From Pirellulaceae bacterium (GTDB lineage Bacteria > Planctomycetota > Planctomycetia > Pirellulales > Pirellulaceae): a stretch of DNA of 37,687 bases. The stretch covers positions 1 to 37,687 of the forward strand of contig JADYZV010000057.1 of NCBI GenBank assembly GCA_020852965.1, written 5' to 3'. Each line of letters starts with the position of its first letter. Position 1 is the first letter of the stretch. The position numbers and the translations under genes are program-made. Shown here in pieces: positions 26,701 to 34,591 of the stretch. The notes beneath the pieces are model-generated. The model was not told the DNA's origin. It worked only from the letters and a program-made list of their open reading frames with translations, and did no database searches.

Positions 26701-26802
26701 AAGATGCAGCGCGCTGCGAATCCCCAAACCGGCCATCAGCGTGACTGCGACAATGATCAAGAATCGATTGGCGAGTGAATACTCGATGAGTTGTTTTAGC
26801 AT
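23725..26802 (-). CDS. czcA: Heavy-metal efflux RND pump, CzcA family
   Basis: This 1025-residue inner-membrane pump has the usual length and twelve-helix plan. It should drive divalent metal cations outward with proton antiport. The N-terminus (MLKQLIEYSLANRFLIIVAV) and VITSAGSLPPIEVERQVTYPIE are typical of the heavy-metal subfamily. In helix 4, AIDFGLIVDSSVIMVEN places Asp396, Asp402 and Glu409 with exactly the spacing of the CzcA residues Asp402, Asp408 and Glu415. CusA-type copper pumps lack this first Asp, so zinc, cobalt, cadmium or nickel is predicted rather than copper or silver. The adaptor gene ends 5 nt upstream. No outer-membrane factor (CzcC/TolC) gene is nearby, so one must be supplied from elsewhere. 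Confidence 0.94.
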   Translation of the reverse strand: MLKQLIEYSLANRFLIIVAVTLMAGLGIRSALHLPIDAVPDLTNTQVTVITSAGSLPPIEVERQVTYPIEWAMAGLPNVEEVRSISKLGLSVITIVFTEGTDVYFANQQVNQRLSKASASLPSGYGPPELGPMTTALGEILQFEVRSDTRSPMELRTLLEWEVAPKLREVDGVTEINIMGGFYKSFEVQPDPDELMNQDLTLEELYSRIEAANANTGGGYVIHHDEQRFIRGEALLTDVNDLENIVLRRSDVGSPLLLSDVADVAITALPRQGAVSRDGRGEAVTGMVMMRIGENSRDVVNRAKARIAEVQSTLPRDVRLEIIYDREALIDRTLHTVIKNLLEGGALVAIVLLITLGSLRAGIIVALAIPLSMLFASNLMLAIGISASLMSLGAIDFGLIVDSSVIMVENCVRRLSQNHEGKSRLAVIRDASIEVRGPTMFGELIIAVVYVPVLMLEGTEGKLFRPMALTVLFALLGSFILSMTLMPALASLSLPQDPHDHDLWLIRMLKKVYLPLVRRAVAAPRITAIAAASLFFISIPIAFNLGAEFMPRLNEGDLLVEAVRLPSASLEGAEQMAKVIETELLALPEVKTVFTKTGRPEIANDVMGVNQSDIWVMLKPSSDWPVAKSREDLKNEIRSILSQKVPGAVFGVTQPIEMRVDELVAGVKADLATLIYGDDLEMLALKAKEIERVLRGVPGAIDVKADIQSTLATLTVEPSREALARYGIDAAQVMDVVAAIGGRPVGEVLEGRARFPIRVRLPESWRTDVEQWKQLPVARAGGKPVPLYELAEIKLDQTPPSVEHEDGRRRTFVSANVQGRDVASFVAAAQAAVAKHVHLPANYELRWGGDFESLQSASLRLMIITPIVLLIIFLLLHTSLGSARMAVLIFLCVPMAASGGVFALMLRGMPFSIAAGVGFIALFGVAVLNGLVWVSDAEQHRKCGVDKKSSALKAADDRLRPVLMTAMVASLGFLPMALSTSDGAEMQRPLATVVIGGLITSTLLTCVVLPAIYSWFASDHRNPTD

Positions 26803-26807
26803 GGGGA

Positions 26808-28277
26808 CTACTCCTCACCTTCTAGCAGGAGTTCACTCTTGAGGATGAAAGCGCCTTCGGTAACGACAGATTGGCCGACTTCAAGTCCCCTGCAGATTTC
26901 GACTTGGCCATCGCTACGCCGCCCGACTTCCACGGTCACCGCTTGGAAGCCCTTATAGCCCTCGACAAACACAGCATCTCGGCCGTCCAAATCGACCAGG
27001 GCCGATTCCGGAACGGTGATCACATCGTCGATAAATGTAGTGGGCGCGGTGACTCTAGCAAACAAACCTGGGCGATAGCGACCGTCCAAGTTGCTGATCT
27101 GAGCGACCAGTGGAATGGCTCCCGAAGCAGGGTTTGCCTCGCGACCAACGTAGTAAACTGTGGCTGGTTGAGGCGGTGCGTCGACTGACGGGGTCGACAC
27201 CATAACGCTATCGCCGCTGGCCACCTTGATCGCATCCCAATCGCGACTGCGTATATCGGCTTCGACCCACAGAGTCGAGGTATCGGCGATGACGAACAGC
27301 TCGGCCTGTGGCGTGACGCGCTCGGTCGCTGAAAAAACTTTGCGCTCGACCGTTCCAGCGATCGGTGCGCGAATGGTCAACATGGAAAGATCCTGCGTGC
27401 TCGCTGATACATCCAATCCGTCATGTACGTTTGCAGTCGAGCCTAGCAAGGTGGCCAGTGAATGCTGAGCGATCTGCAAGTCGCGTTGGGCTGCCGCCTC
27501 GGCAGCCGCCGCTCGGTCCAATGACTGCTTGGCCTGAAACCTCGTTTGTTCGATACTCGCTTCAAGCTCCGCCAGCGACTGTTGTTGCTGGCTGATGCGC
27601 TCTTGGACCACGCGCCCGCTGATCGCTCCGCTCGATCCAACGCTGTCCATCGAACGAGCAATCTTGCTGGCCAATTCGGACTTGCTGTACTGCGTCAGCA
27701 ATTGTCCCCCCAGGTTACCAAGCGTTTTGTCGTGAAGCGTGGCTTTGATAGACTCCACGGGCTCGCCTTCACGAATGAGTTCCACCAATTGCTCGACGCC
27801 CGCCTGGATATCCGCTTCCCACTGATGTGCCTTTTCAGCCAGAGCGAGATTCGTTTCACTCGTCAAAACACGACTTCGAGCATCGCCCAGGGCTGGACTT
27901 CGAATCGTAGCCAGCGATTGACCGACGGCTACCTGGTCACCGGTCTTTACCAACACCGTTTGGAGTACCCCTTCGCTCGGAGTTCGCACCGACACATGCC
28001 GCGCGTCATCGTACGCAAAGCGCGCGGGCAGCGTCCGTGTCATTTGCAACGTTTGACGCGTGACGGTTTGCGTGCGGATACCAGCCACTTGGAGTTGTTC
28101 TGCAGTCAACATCACGATGTCGGCCTCGGTTGCTGCCCCCGGCAGCTCCGGCGAGCCGGCCACCAGGGGCGGTTTGGGCCGTGACAAAATCGAATCTGAG
28201 ATCAGCCAGATGCAGAGCCCTATGGAAACGAGCGCGCCGAGCGCAGCGAGAGCGTAGACAATTGCTTTGGATTTCAT
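26808..28277 (-). CDS. czcB: RND efflux periplasmic adaptor, CzcB/CusB type
   Basis: This protein has 489 residues starting at ATG 28277 (MKSKAIVYALAALGALVSIG), with an alternative TTG four codons upstream. An N-terminal membrane anchor (about 5-27) precedes the HlyD-type fold: beta-barrel and lipoyl strands (VRTPSEGVLQTVLVKTGDQV; LTIRAPIAGTVERKVFSATE) and a long helical hairpin between them (about 135-265). The C-terminal domain has VPESALVDLDGRDAVFV and GLEVGQSVVTEGAF. It would bridge the CzcA-like pump to an outer-membrane channel. No extra heavy-metal-binding N-domain is seen. The gene is second in a three-gene unit read from the small His/Cys-rich protein. Confidence 0.93.
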   Translation of the reverse strand: MKSKAIVYALAALGALVSIGLCIWLISDSILSRPKPPLVAGSPELPGAATEADIVMLTAEQLQVAGIRTQTVTRQTLQMTRTLPARFAYDDARHVSVRTPSEGVLQTVLVKTGDQVAVGQSLATIRSPALGDARSRVLTSETNLALAEKAHQWEADIQAGVEQLVELIREGEPVESIKATLHDKTLGNLGGQLLTQYSKSELASKIARSMDSVGSSGAISGRVVQERISQQQQSLAELEASIEQTRFQAKQSLDRAAAAEAAAQRDLQIAQHSLATLLGSTANVHDGLDVSASTQDLSMLTIRAPIAGTVERKVFSATERVTPQAELFVIADTSTLWVEADIRSRDWDAIKVASGDSVMVSTPSVDAPPQPATVYYVGREANPASGAIPLVAQISNLDGRYRPGLFARVTAPTTFIDDVITVPESALVDLDGRDAVFVEGYKGFQAVTVEVGRRSDGQVEICRGLEVGQSVVTEGAFILKSELLLEGEE

Positions 28278-28355
28278 AGTGTTAGGCAAAAGAGAAAGTT
28301 TCGCGAAGCTCGGCGTCCATGGACGTCAAGCATTTGATGACAACGAAACTTTGCA

Positions 28356-28883
28356 CTAACAGCGCATTACGCAAGACAATTCGCAGCGATAGACTTGTGT
28401 TGCAGCGGCAGCACACTCGCATGGATGCCACTGATTGTAACTGTGGTCCAGTTTGCCGAGATGGCAACCACATGCGGGTACGCTTGAACCAACGTATTCG
28501 AACAGGCGATCATCAGTCACCGTATTAGAATTGATCGAACTACCTGCGACGGCGACAAACTCCGTTTCCACGTGAGGAATTCCGTGTTCCGGTTCATTGC
28601 CGTCGCCACGCTGTGATGGCAAAACAAAATGCCAGTGCGACTCATGAACACTGGGACACTCGCAACGGATCTTCACTTTCACATCACCCAGGGATCGAAT
28701 GTGTGTCTGGGCGTGGCAAGTCGCAAGATGGCTAGCGAGAACGCCCGCAGACTCAATCTCATCGTGCCGGTGCAAGACTGGCACGGGTAGATGCAACAGC
28801 GAAACACAGACGATCAGCGTCATTCCCCTTTGCCACAAAGCAAGGAGTCGTCGTCTGGTCGAACGGTAAAACGCGGGTTGCAT
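28356..28883 (-). CDS. Small His/Cys-rich exported protein upstream of the metal pump
   Basis: This protein has 175 residues from ATG 28883 (MQPAFYRSTRRRLLALWQRG). A basic start and a hydrophobic stretch (MTLIVCVSLLHLPVPVL) suggest a signal peptide. The remainder is rich in His and Cys: HRHDE, CHAQTH, RCECPSVHESHWH, CGCH, HPCEC and CELSC. Such residues fit a periplasmic metal-binding or metal-sensing role, and the gene is the first of the czcBA unit, 78 nt upstream of czcB. I do not know a named family. The frame is open further upstream through the 57-bp repeats, but that part (EPTAERRAT repeated) is most likely untranslated. Confidence 0.7.
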   Translation of the reverse strand: MQPAFYRSTRRRLLALWQRGMTLIVCVSLLHLPVPVLHRHDEIESAGVLASHLATCHAQTHIRSLGDVKVKIRCECPSVHESHWHFVLPSQRGDGNEPEHGIPHVETEFVAVAGSSINSNTVTDDRLFEYVGSSVPACGCHLGKLDHSYNQWHPCECAAAATQVYRCELSCVMRC

Positions 28884-28890
28884 GATGTGT

Positions 28891-29041
28891 AATGTGGCCC
28901 GACGCTCCGCCGTCGGCTCCTCTCCCATCCGATAACTGTCTGTTTGCAATGTGGCCCGACGCTCCGCCGTCGGTTCTTCTACCATCCGAAAGCCGTCTGA
29001 TTGTAATGTGGCCCGACGCTCCGCCGTCGGTTCTGCTCCCA
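28891..29041. repeat. 57-bp tandem repeat, three copies (family D)
   Basis: Units begin at 28891, 28948 and 29005, each opening AATGTGGCCCGACGCTCCGC. The conserved part contains the inverted repeat CCGACG/CGTCGG (seen as CGACGCTCCGCCGTCG). The intervening segments (for example CCATCCGATAACTGTCTG) are also near-identical, with a handful of substitutions, so these are true tandem copies. Confidence 0.9.
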
Positions 29042-29153
29042 TTCAATAACGGTCTGAATATATCCGTTCATTGTACCTGCTGGGAGAGCGTTGTCTATCT
29101 ATTTCGTCCAATCATCAGTGGTTCCCAGTGCTTCAATCACGTTTAAATTTAGG

Positions 29154-29220
29154 GTAGTGGACGAGGTTACGAGTCCCTTACGGTTAACGATTTAACGAAA
29201 CTCGTAACCTCGTCCACCAC
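29154..29220. repeat. Family A palindromic repeat, full copy
   Basis: The left arm 29154-29174 and right arm 29200-29220 match as inverted complements at 20 of 21 positions, around a 25-nt loop containing GGTTAACGATT. Outer bases (TTTAGGGTAGT with ACTACCTAAA) extend the pairing. It is the best preserved copy in the window and could act as a strong RNA hairpin after the acylase gene. Confidence 0.9.
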
Positions 29221-29298
29221 AAACTACCTAAAAAACTCAGCTTTGACGACGCATTGATAACGTTAGACAAAAATGCGGTGTTCAATAGATCATCACGT

Positions 29299-31521
29299 CT
29301 ACTCACCCGGGTGATACGAATGCACTGCGTTTGCAATCACTTCGTCGGGGTAGAACCATGCGGGCTTGAGCTGCTGTTGGGAAAACAATGCAGCTTGATC
29401 GAAGTAGTGAGCTGACTTGGTATTTGCATTTGCCCCAAATTGGACCGCGCTAGCCGCGCGAATTCGATCGCCAAATTCAACGGCCGCCACATAGCAGGAA
29501 CCTACAATTGCGTAGCGAGCGGTGCGTAGAATCGGGACGCTCGGAACCGAATAAACGGTGAAGACAATGCCCAGGGGACCAGGCGCACCAGGGCAGGGCA
29601 AGCTACGGGACAGACTGTTGAATGCGACGGCTGCCGCTTCCACATCAGGCTTGTTCGGAACACGTTGCAGGCGATGAACATCACCCCAAGGCACTTTCCA
29701 GTCGCCGTGCATCATATTCAGGTAATTGGCAGCTTTGCCCAAGGCAGCCAACTGGTTCGCCAAATCCCCTTCGTATTCTGGCTTGAGCGTTTCTCCCGGA
29801 TAGATTCCCTGATGCAGCTCCTCATACCAGGTCACGCACAATGTCGTTTGCGTCGAATCGATGCCCGCAACGCAGTTCCAATCGAGCAGGTGTTTCAAAT
29901 AAGGTTCGATGCGGCGCGCGAGCTCAGGTTGGGTCTGGCCAAGCTTCTCCAGCTCGCGTCGAAACACCGGTAGTTGAACAGAGGGCCAATAGAGACGCGA
30001 GTCCAGAGCAAGTTGCGAAAACTGATCAAAGGTTATATTCGACAATTCGCTTAAGATCTTGCGCGAGAGTTTCGCTCGCCGCTTTTCATGATCGGCGTCT
30101 TCGAACATGTACGCAGGGAAATCATTGCGGACAGGGTTTTCGTCCAACGTCGTATTAAAGGGACTCGTATTGCAATTTTGCACATAGCCGCATTTGGGAT
30201 TTAGCAGTTGCGGCAATTCCTCCATGCTGTGAATCCCTTGCCACTGTGTCGCTGAACGCGTACCGTCGACTGGCTTGCGCCAATCGTAGACCGGGTCGCG
30301 AATGGGAATGGAGCCGTTGTACAGATATAGAATATTTCCAGCGTCATCCGCGTAAGCCACATTGAACATGGGGAGTGCGCAATGCCCAATGGCAGCCTTC
30401 CACTCCTCCAAATTCTTGGCCTGCACCATCCCAAGAGCTTGTGTGAGGCGCGAGGTATCAAAGATCCCAGCCACATTGGCGGATAGATAGGTCGTCGCAT
30501 CGAGCCGTTTTACCAGCGGTCCGAGGTGTGACTTGCGAAACGTTATCGAACGCTTTTCGACTTGGCCGTCGATGAGAATACCCAAGGTATCGCGCCACTC
30601 GACAGCCTGTTTATAACCGTCGTCATAGCGGTAGGACAATGGATCTTCGTTGGAATCAAAAACCATTTCCCAAGCGTCGGCATTGTCGGGAGTGTTGACG
30701 GTATAGGTCCAACCCAAATGCTCGTTGTGGCCGATGGCTGGAATCGGCATACCAAAGAAGCATGCACCCGAGAAGCGGATGGTTTCTTGGCTGTGCAAAT
30801 GAACTTCGTAGAATTGTCCCCAACCGAACCAAGGCTGATGCGGATTGATCAGCAACATCGAATGGCCGGCTGCGGTTTTGGAGGGACCAATGGCCCATGC
30901 ATTGGAGCCGATTGCGTCCCGGGCTGCCTGCCCAAGAGGAGTGGGTGTCGAAGTTGTGGAGAGCAGCGGATCGCTGTCAAACAGAGGTTGCGGGACTCCT
31001 GCGTGGGTACGTCCATAGGTAAAGTCGAGCAGCAGATGTCGATCGATGGCAATAACCATCCACGGTTCGAAGTGGTTCAGCAGCCGTGTGGGTGTATCAG
31101 GATGATGCTCAAGATACCAGTTGATGCCGCAGGCAAAGGCTGCCAGTAGCAAACGTTGCTCGTCGGGAAGCTTCTCATAGTCAGCCTGTGATCGCGGCAC
31201 GACCTCGAAGGCGCGATTTAAAAGGTCGTGCTCAATGCCGCTGGGGCCAACTACTTCAGCGTAACGTCCCAAGGCACGGATGGTCGTGTCCTCGAGCTGC
31301 CAGAAGTAGTCCTCAGCCTGCGCGTATCCCATCCCAAAAACGACACTCTCGTCGGTAGGTCCCAAAACATGCGGTACACCCCACTCGTCGCGATGTATCG
31401 TGACCATCTGCGACAACTGCAACGCACCGAGCGGCTCGGCTGAGGCGAGCGTTGCTGTGGCCACACTCGCGGCTGAGCAGCACAACAGTACAATCCACCC
31501 TCGAACACTGTGTACATTCAT
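29299..31521 (-). CDS. Penicillin-acylase-family Ntn hydrolase (acylase or amidase)
   Basis: This protein has 740 residues from ATG 31521 (MNVHSVRGWIVLLCCSAASV), which follows GAGAG at good spacing; a GTG three codons upstream is an alternative. A signal peptide ends near LASAEP. The alpha part shows VTIHRDEWGVPHVLG and GMGYAQAEDYFWQLE, the usual opening of the family. The self-cleavage site is GSNAWAIGP with nucleophile Ser206, and the beta part follows with GHSMLLINPHQPW. The family includes penicillin G acylase, cephalosporin and aculeacin acylases and acyl-homoserine-lactone acylases such as PvdQ; sequence alone does not choose the substrate. It acts in the periplasm or outside. A 240-nt gap with a family A half copy separates it from the upstream dehydrogenase. 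Confidence 0.92.
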   Translation of the reverse strand: MNVHSVRGWIVLLCCSAASVATATLASAEPLGALQLSQMVTIHRDEWGVPHVLGPTDESVVFGMGYAQAEDYFWQLEDTTIRALGRYAEVVGPSGIEHDLLNRAFEVVPRSQADYEKLPDEQRLLLAAFACGINWYLEHHPDTPTRLLNHFEPWMVIAIDRHLLLDFTYGRTHAGVPQPLFDSDPLLSTTSTPTPLGQAARDAIGSNAWAIGPSKTAAGHSMLLINPHQPWFGWGQFYEVHLHSQETIRFSGACFFGMPIPAIGHNEHLGWTYTVNTPDNADAWEMVFDSNEDPLSYRYDDGYKQAVEWRDTLGILIDGQVEKRSITFRKSHLGPLVKRLDATTYLSANVAGIFDTSRLTQALGMVQAKNLEEWKAAIGHCALPMFNVAYADDAGNILYLYNGSIPIRDPVYDWRKPVDGTRSATQWQGIHSMEELPQLLNPKCGYVQNCNTSPFNTTLDENPVRNDFPAYMFEDADHEKRRAKLSRKILSELSNITFDQFSQLALDSRLYWPSVQLPVFRRELEKLGQTQPELARRIEPYLKHLLDWNCVAGIDSTQTTLCVTWYEELHQGIYPGETLKPEYEGDLANQLAALGKAANYLNMMHGDWKVPWGDVHRLQRVPNKPDVEAAAVAFNSLSRSLPCPGAPGPLGIVFTVYSVPSVPILRTARYAIVGSCYVAAVEFGDRIRAASAVQFGANANTKSAHYFDQAALFSQQQLKPAWFYPDEVIANAVHSYHPGE

Positions 31522-31581
31522 ATATTCCACGCTCTCAATTTAGCACTGGTGCATTGTCAAAGTTAAGAAACAGGGTTGGAA

Positions 31582-31604
31582 GTAGTGGTCGAGGTTCAGC
31601 GTCC
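31582..31604 (+). repeat. Family A repeat, half copy
   Basis: GTAGTGGTCGAGGTTCAGCG plus TCC matches the left arm of family A with a few changes; no right arm is present. It lies between the acylase start and the end of the FabG-like gene; nothing else was recognised in that 240-nt gap. Confidence 0.55.
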
Positions 31605-31761
31605 CTAAAGCCGGATTACTCGCGACCGTCCCGCTCGCGGCTCGTTGTACCACACATCTCGATTTTGCATCGGCTGCGAACCTTATGTTATTGAAATGGT
31701 AAGCCACACTGACCAACGCATGCGCCTGGTCTGCGGCTTTGTCTTGCAACAGCGTGACCGC

Positions 31762-32514
31762 TTATAGCACCATACCTCCATCGACCGTTAGTACCGCACC
31801 GGTAGTGAACGAACTGGCGTCGGATGCGAAATAGACAGCGGCGCCAATCAATTCGTCCGTGGTGCCTACGCGGCCGAGGGCTTTCATTGCGGCGGCTTGC
31901 TTTTCGGCTTGGGGATCCGCCCACAGTGCTTCGCTGAGCTTGGTCTTGATCACTCCAGGGCAAATGCAATTGACGCGAATGCCTTGCCTTCCCAATTCGC
32001 GCGCCATAACTTTGGTCAGCATAATCAATCCCGCTTTGCTCACCGAATAGATACCTTGAAGCGGAGAGGCGGTCAGTCCAGCAATCGAAGAAATGTTGAC
32101 GATCGAACCTCCGCCGCTAGACAGCATCTTTCGCGCGACCAACTTGGAAAGCTGATAGGGGCCGCGCAGATTGACTTCCATCGTCTTGTCCCAAGCAGCA
32201 TCCTCCGAGTCGACGATGGGTCCGTAGTAGGGGTTGGTGCCTGCGTTATTTACCAATACGTTGATCGCACCAAAGCGATCCTCGGAGGCCGAGATCAATT
32301 TCTCCAGATCTTCTGACTTTCCGACGTGTGCGGAAATTCCTAGCAGCCGATCCTTATAGTCAGCCAGCGCGTCCAGCGCGTTTTGGACGTTCTCTGGCTT
32401 GCGACCACAAATCGTGACCGTTGCCCCCGCTTCGAGAAAACCTCGCGCGATCGCCAGTCCAATTCCACGTGTGCCACCCGTTACAATAGCGTTCTTACCT
32501 GAAAGTGAAGTCAT
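31762..32514 (-). CDS. Short-chain dehydrogenase/reductase, FabG-like
   Basis: This protein of 250 residues starts at ATG 32514 (MTSLSGKNAIVTGGTRGIGL), with GGGGA upstream. It is an NAD(P)-dependent oxidoreductase of the classical SDR family. The cofactor loop is TGGTRGIG, then LVNNAGTNP, the catalytic Ser in VNISSIAG and YSVSK with the Tyr/Lys pair, followed by VNCICPGVIKT. The length matches the family exactly. It probably oxidises or reduces a 3-hydroxyacyl or related alcohol, consistent with its place downstream of the acyl-CoA dehydrogenase unit, though a family A palindrome separates it from that unit. Confidence 0.92.
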   Translation of the reverse strand: MTSLSGKNAIVTGGTRGIGLAIARGFLEAGATVTICGRKPENVQNALDALADYKDRLLGISAHVGKSEDLEKLISASEDRFGAINVLVNNAGTNPYYGPIVDSEDAAWDKTMEVNLRGPYQLSKLVARKMLSSGGGSIVNISSIAGLTASPLQGIYSVSKAGLIMLTKVMARELGRQGIRVNCICPGVIKTKLSEALWADPQAEKQAAAMKALGRVGTTDELIGAAVYFASDASSFTTGAVLTVDGGMVL

Positions 32515-32580
32515 CAATGTCCCCAGTGTGTCAGTGGAGGGTGTTAGTGTTTCAACCATTCTTGTATTCTAGGTTTAATC

Positions 32581-32678
32581 GTAGTGGTCGAGGTTCCGGG
32601 TTCCTGACGGTTAACGATTCAAATGGGACTCGTAACCTCGTCCACTGCATGCAAAGGGACTTGTTGCCTCGTTCACTA
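32581..32678. repeat. Family A palindromic repeat with an extra half copy
   Basis: The left arm 32581-32603 (GTAGTGGTCGAGGTTCCGGG, then TTC) is diverged; the right arm 32628-32648 (ACTCGTAACCTCGTCCACTG, then C) is well preserved. A second degenerate right arm (GGGACTTGTTGCCTCGTTCA) follows at 32656-32678 and overlaps the stop codon of the HSDL2-like gene. Repeat sequence therefore abuts, and slightly enters, coding sequence. Confidence 0.75.
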
Positions 32679-33494
32679 GACGAAAAAGTCTGGAAGCAAT
32701 TGCGAGTTGGGGTCGACGGCGTAAGGGCGAAAGTCGTCGACACCTGCGGCGGCCAGCACCTGTTGGTCGATAAAAAACTCCCCGGTGTGCGCGCGGCTGC
32801 TGCGCACCAGAATCGCATGGGCAGCGTTGGCCACGATATCGGGCTTCCGCGCACGCCTGATGACGTCATCGCCTCCGAGCAGATTCTGGACGGCTGCGGT
32901 CGCGATCACCGTCGCGGGCCACAACGCGTTGACTGCCACCCCCTTGCTTCGCAGTTCTTCGGCCATGCCCAGCACACACATGCTCATGCCAAATTTGGCC
33001 ATGGTGTAGGCTACATGCGGGGCAAACCACTTGGCATCCATATTGAGTGGTGGCGAGATGTTGAGTATGTGGGGGTTCGGCGCCTTGAGCAAATGGGGAA
33101 GGCAGCACTGCGAGACTAGGAACGTTCCGCGCGTATTGACTGAGTGCATGAGGTCGAAGCGTTTCATGGGGGTCTCAAGCGTGCCGGCTAAAAAGATCGC
33201 GCTGGCATTGTTGACCAGAATGTCGATCCCGCCAAAGCGCTGCACGCCAGCCGCCACTGCCGCCCGCACTTGTTCTTCATCGCGAATGTCGGCGGCACAT
33301 GCCAAGCCTTGACCTCCAGCCGCCTCGATCTCCTCGACGGCCGAATGGATCGTGCCAGGGAGTTTAGGGTGGGGCTCAGTCGTCTTGGCTACCACAATTA
33401 CGTTGGCAGCATCACGGGCAGCACGCAGCGCGATGGCTTTGCCAATTCCTCGGCTGGCACCTGTGATCAATAGCGTTTTTCCGCTGAGCGTCAT
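32676..33494 (-). CDS. HSDL2-like short-chain dehydrogenase
   Basis: This 272-residue SDR starts at ATG 33494, with TAAGGA 8 nt upstream. It has TGASRGIGKAIAL, ILVNNASAI, then LETPMKRFDLMHSVNTRGT, ILNISPPLN and YTMAKFGMSM with the catalytic Tyr and Lys. These segments closely recall mammalian HSDL2 (hydroxysteroid dehydrogenase-like 2), as I remember it, including the ISPPLN turn and VLGMAEE helix. The C-terminal SCP2 sterol-carrier domain of HSDL2 is absent. HSDL2 is a peroxisomal and mitochondrial protein tied to lipid metabolism; its substrate is not firmly known. The gene sits 32 nt downstream of the kinase gene in the same unit. Confidence 0.92.
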   Translation of the reverse strand: MTLSGKTLLITGASRGIGKAIALRAARDAANVIVVAKTTEPHPKLPGTIHSAVEEIEAAGGQGLACAADIRDEEQVRAAVAAGVQRFGGIDILVNNASAIFLAGTLETPMKRFDLMHSVNTRGTFLVSQCCLPHLLKAPNPHILNISPPLNMDAKWFAPHVAYTMAKFGMSMCVLGMAEELRSKGVAVNALWPATVIATAAVQNLLGGDDVIRRARKPDIVANAAHAILVRSSRAHTGEFFIDQQVLAAAGVDDFRPYAVDPNSQLLPDFFV

Positions 33495-33526
33495 ATCTTA
33501 TCCTTAAAAAGCTTTCTGGAACGAAA

Positions 33527-34591
33527 TTAGTCTAGGGTCCCCTTGGCAATGGCTTGACTGCCCGCTCGTCCCAAAGCGGCCACTCGATCGTTCATTCCGG
33601 CAAAGCGTGGATCTGCGGTCAAGCCGCAGACATAGCGCGCATAGATTTGCTGAACGATGACAGCCAGTTTGTACAAGCCGAAGCTGTAGTAAAACATAAT
33701 CTGTGAAGTTTGCCTTCCCGTCTGTTGGCAATAGCGTTCGTACAACTGCTGACGGGTGAGGCTTCCCCGAAGCATCGTGGGTCCGAACGCCAATGCGCGC
33801 ATGCTCACCGAGTCGTCGGGCTCAATCCAATAGGCCAGCGACATTCCCAAATCCATGAATGGATCGCCCACCGTCGCCATCTCCCAATCCAAGACAGCGA
33901 CGATGCGTGTCAAATCACGCGAATCCAATATGAGATTGTCGTATTTGTAATCATTGTGAATCAGAGCAGGCTGACCGTCTGCTGGGCAATGTTCGGCCAA
34001 CCACTTCTCCAACTGATCCAATTCGGGCTGAGTGTCAGTTTGTGCGGTTTGGTAGCGTTTCATCCAGCCGGTGACTTGTCGCTCCACGTAACCTTGTGGT
34101 CGTCCAAGATCGCCCAGTCCTGCGGCCCGATAGTCAAGCGTATGCAAAGTGGCTAGATTGTCGATGAACGACTCGCACAGAGTTCTCACTTTGGCTGGAT
34201 CATTTTTCAGTTCCGCAGGGGTATTGTCGGATCGCAATACGACTCCCGAGCGTCGTTCCATGATGTAAAACTCTGCGCCGATCACATCGTGGCTGGCGCA
34301 GTACAGCAGCGGGCGCGGCGCGGCTGGATAGACTTCGCACAGTTTCTTCAACACGCGGAATTCGCGTCCCATATCGTGTGCCGACTGGACTGCGTTTCCG
34401 AATGGCGGGCGTCTGAGCACGAACTCTTGATCGCCATTGCGCAGTAGATACGTCAGGTTCGAATAACCACGAGGGAATTGTTCGACCTGCCACTCTCCGC
34501 GCCCGCCCGGTAGCTCAGCGCTCAAATAGTCGGTCAAGCGCCGCAGGTCGAGCTCTTCACCGCTGCGGATAGGTCCAGCACGATCGATCAT
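33527..34591 (-). CDS. Aminoglycoside-phosphotransferase-fold kinase, ACAD10/11-associated type
   Basis: This is a 354-residue small-molecule kinase. The N lobe shows FPRGYSNLTYLLRNGDQEFVLRRPP, the nucleotide loop and beta-3 lysine/arginine region. The catalytic loop is IHNDYKYDNLI with His212, Asp214 and Asn219, followed by the metal motif VLDWEMATVGDP. Those features match the kinase domain fused to acyl-CoA dehydrogenase in human ACAD10 and ACAD11, and the LvaA-type kinases, which phosphorylate hydroxyls of hydroxyacyl-CoA. The start overlaps the stop of the acyl-CoA dehydrogenase by ATGA, so the two are made together, a split version of the fused eukaryotic enzyme. Antibiotic resistance is unlikely given the context. 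Confidence 0.92.
   Translation of the reverse strand: MIDRAGPIRSGEELDLRRLTDYLSAELPGGRGEWQVEQFPRGYSNLTYLLRNGDQEFVLRRPPFGNAVQSAHDMGREFRVLKKLCEVYPAAPRPLLYCASHDVIGAEFYIMERRSGVVLRSDNTPAELKNDPAKVRTLCESFIDNLATLHTLDYRAAGLGDLGRPQGYVERQVTGWMKRYQTAQTDTQPELDQLEKWLAEHCPADGQPALIHNDYKYDNLILDSRDLTRIVAVLDWEMATVGDPFMDLGMSLAYWIEPDDSVSMRALAFGPTMLRGSLTRQQLYERYCQQTGRQTSQIMFYYSFGLYKLAVIVQQIYARYVCGLTADPRFAGMNDRVAALGRAGSQAIAKGTLD

Larger units (their letters stand above)
28884..29298. other. Intergenic region with two repeat families
   Basis: About 415 nt separate the start of the czc-type unit from the end of the acylase gene. It contains the triple 57-bp repeat (28891-29041) and a nearly perfect family A palindrome (29154-29220). 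I saw no gene. The promoter of the metal-efflux unit should be within or just before the tandem repeat, but no clear -35/-10 was found. Confidence 0.55.

Noticed and set aside
23725-26802. Copper/silver pump (CusA) assignment
   Set aside because: Helix 4 carries the Asp-Asp-Glu pattern with CzcA spacing, which CusA-type pumps do not have.
28891-29041. CRISPR array
   Set aside because: Only three units, and the intervening segments are nearly identical rather than unique spacers; no cas genes are present.
28884-29042. N-terminal extension of the His/Cys-rich protein through the 57-bp repeats
   Set aside because: The extension repeats EPTAERRAT without any signal-peptide character, while the internal ATG at 28883 gives a plausible signal peptide.
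33527-34591. Aminoglycoside resistance gene
   Set aside because: It overlaps an ACAD10/11-like dehydrogenase gene and sits in a lipid catabolism unit; the motifs match that kinase group better.
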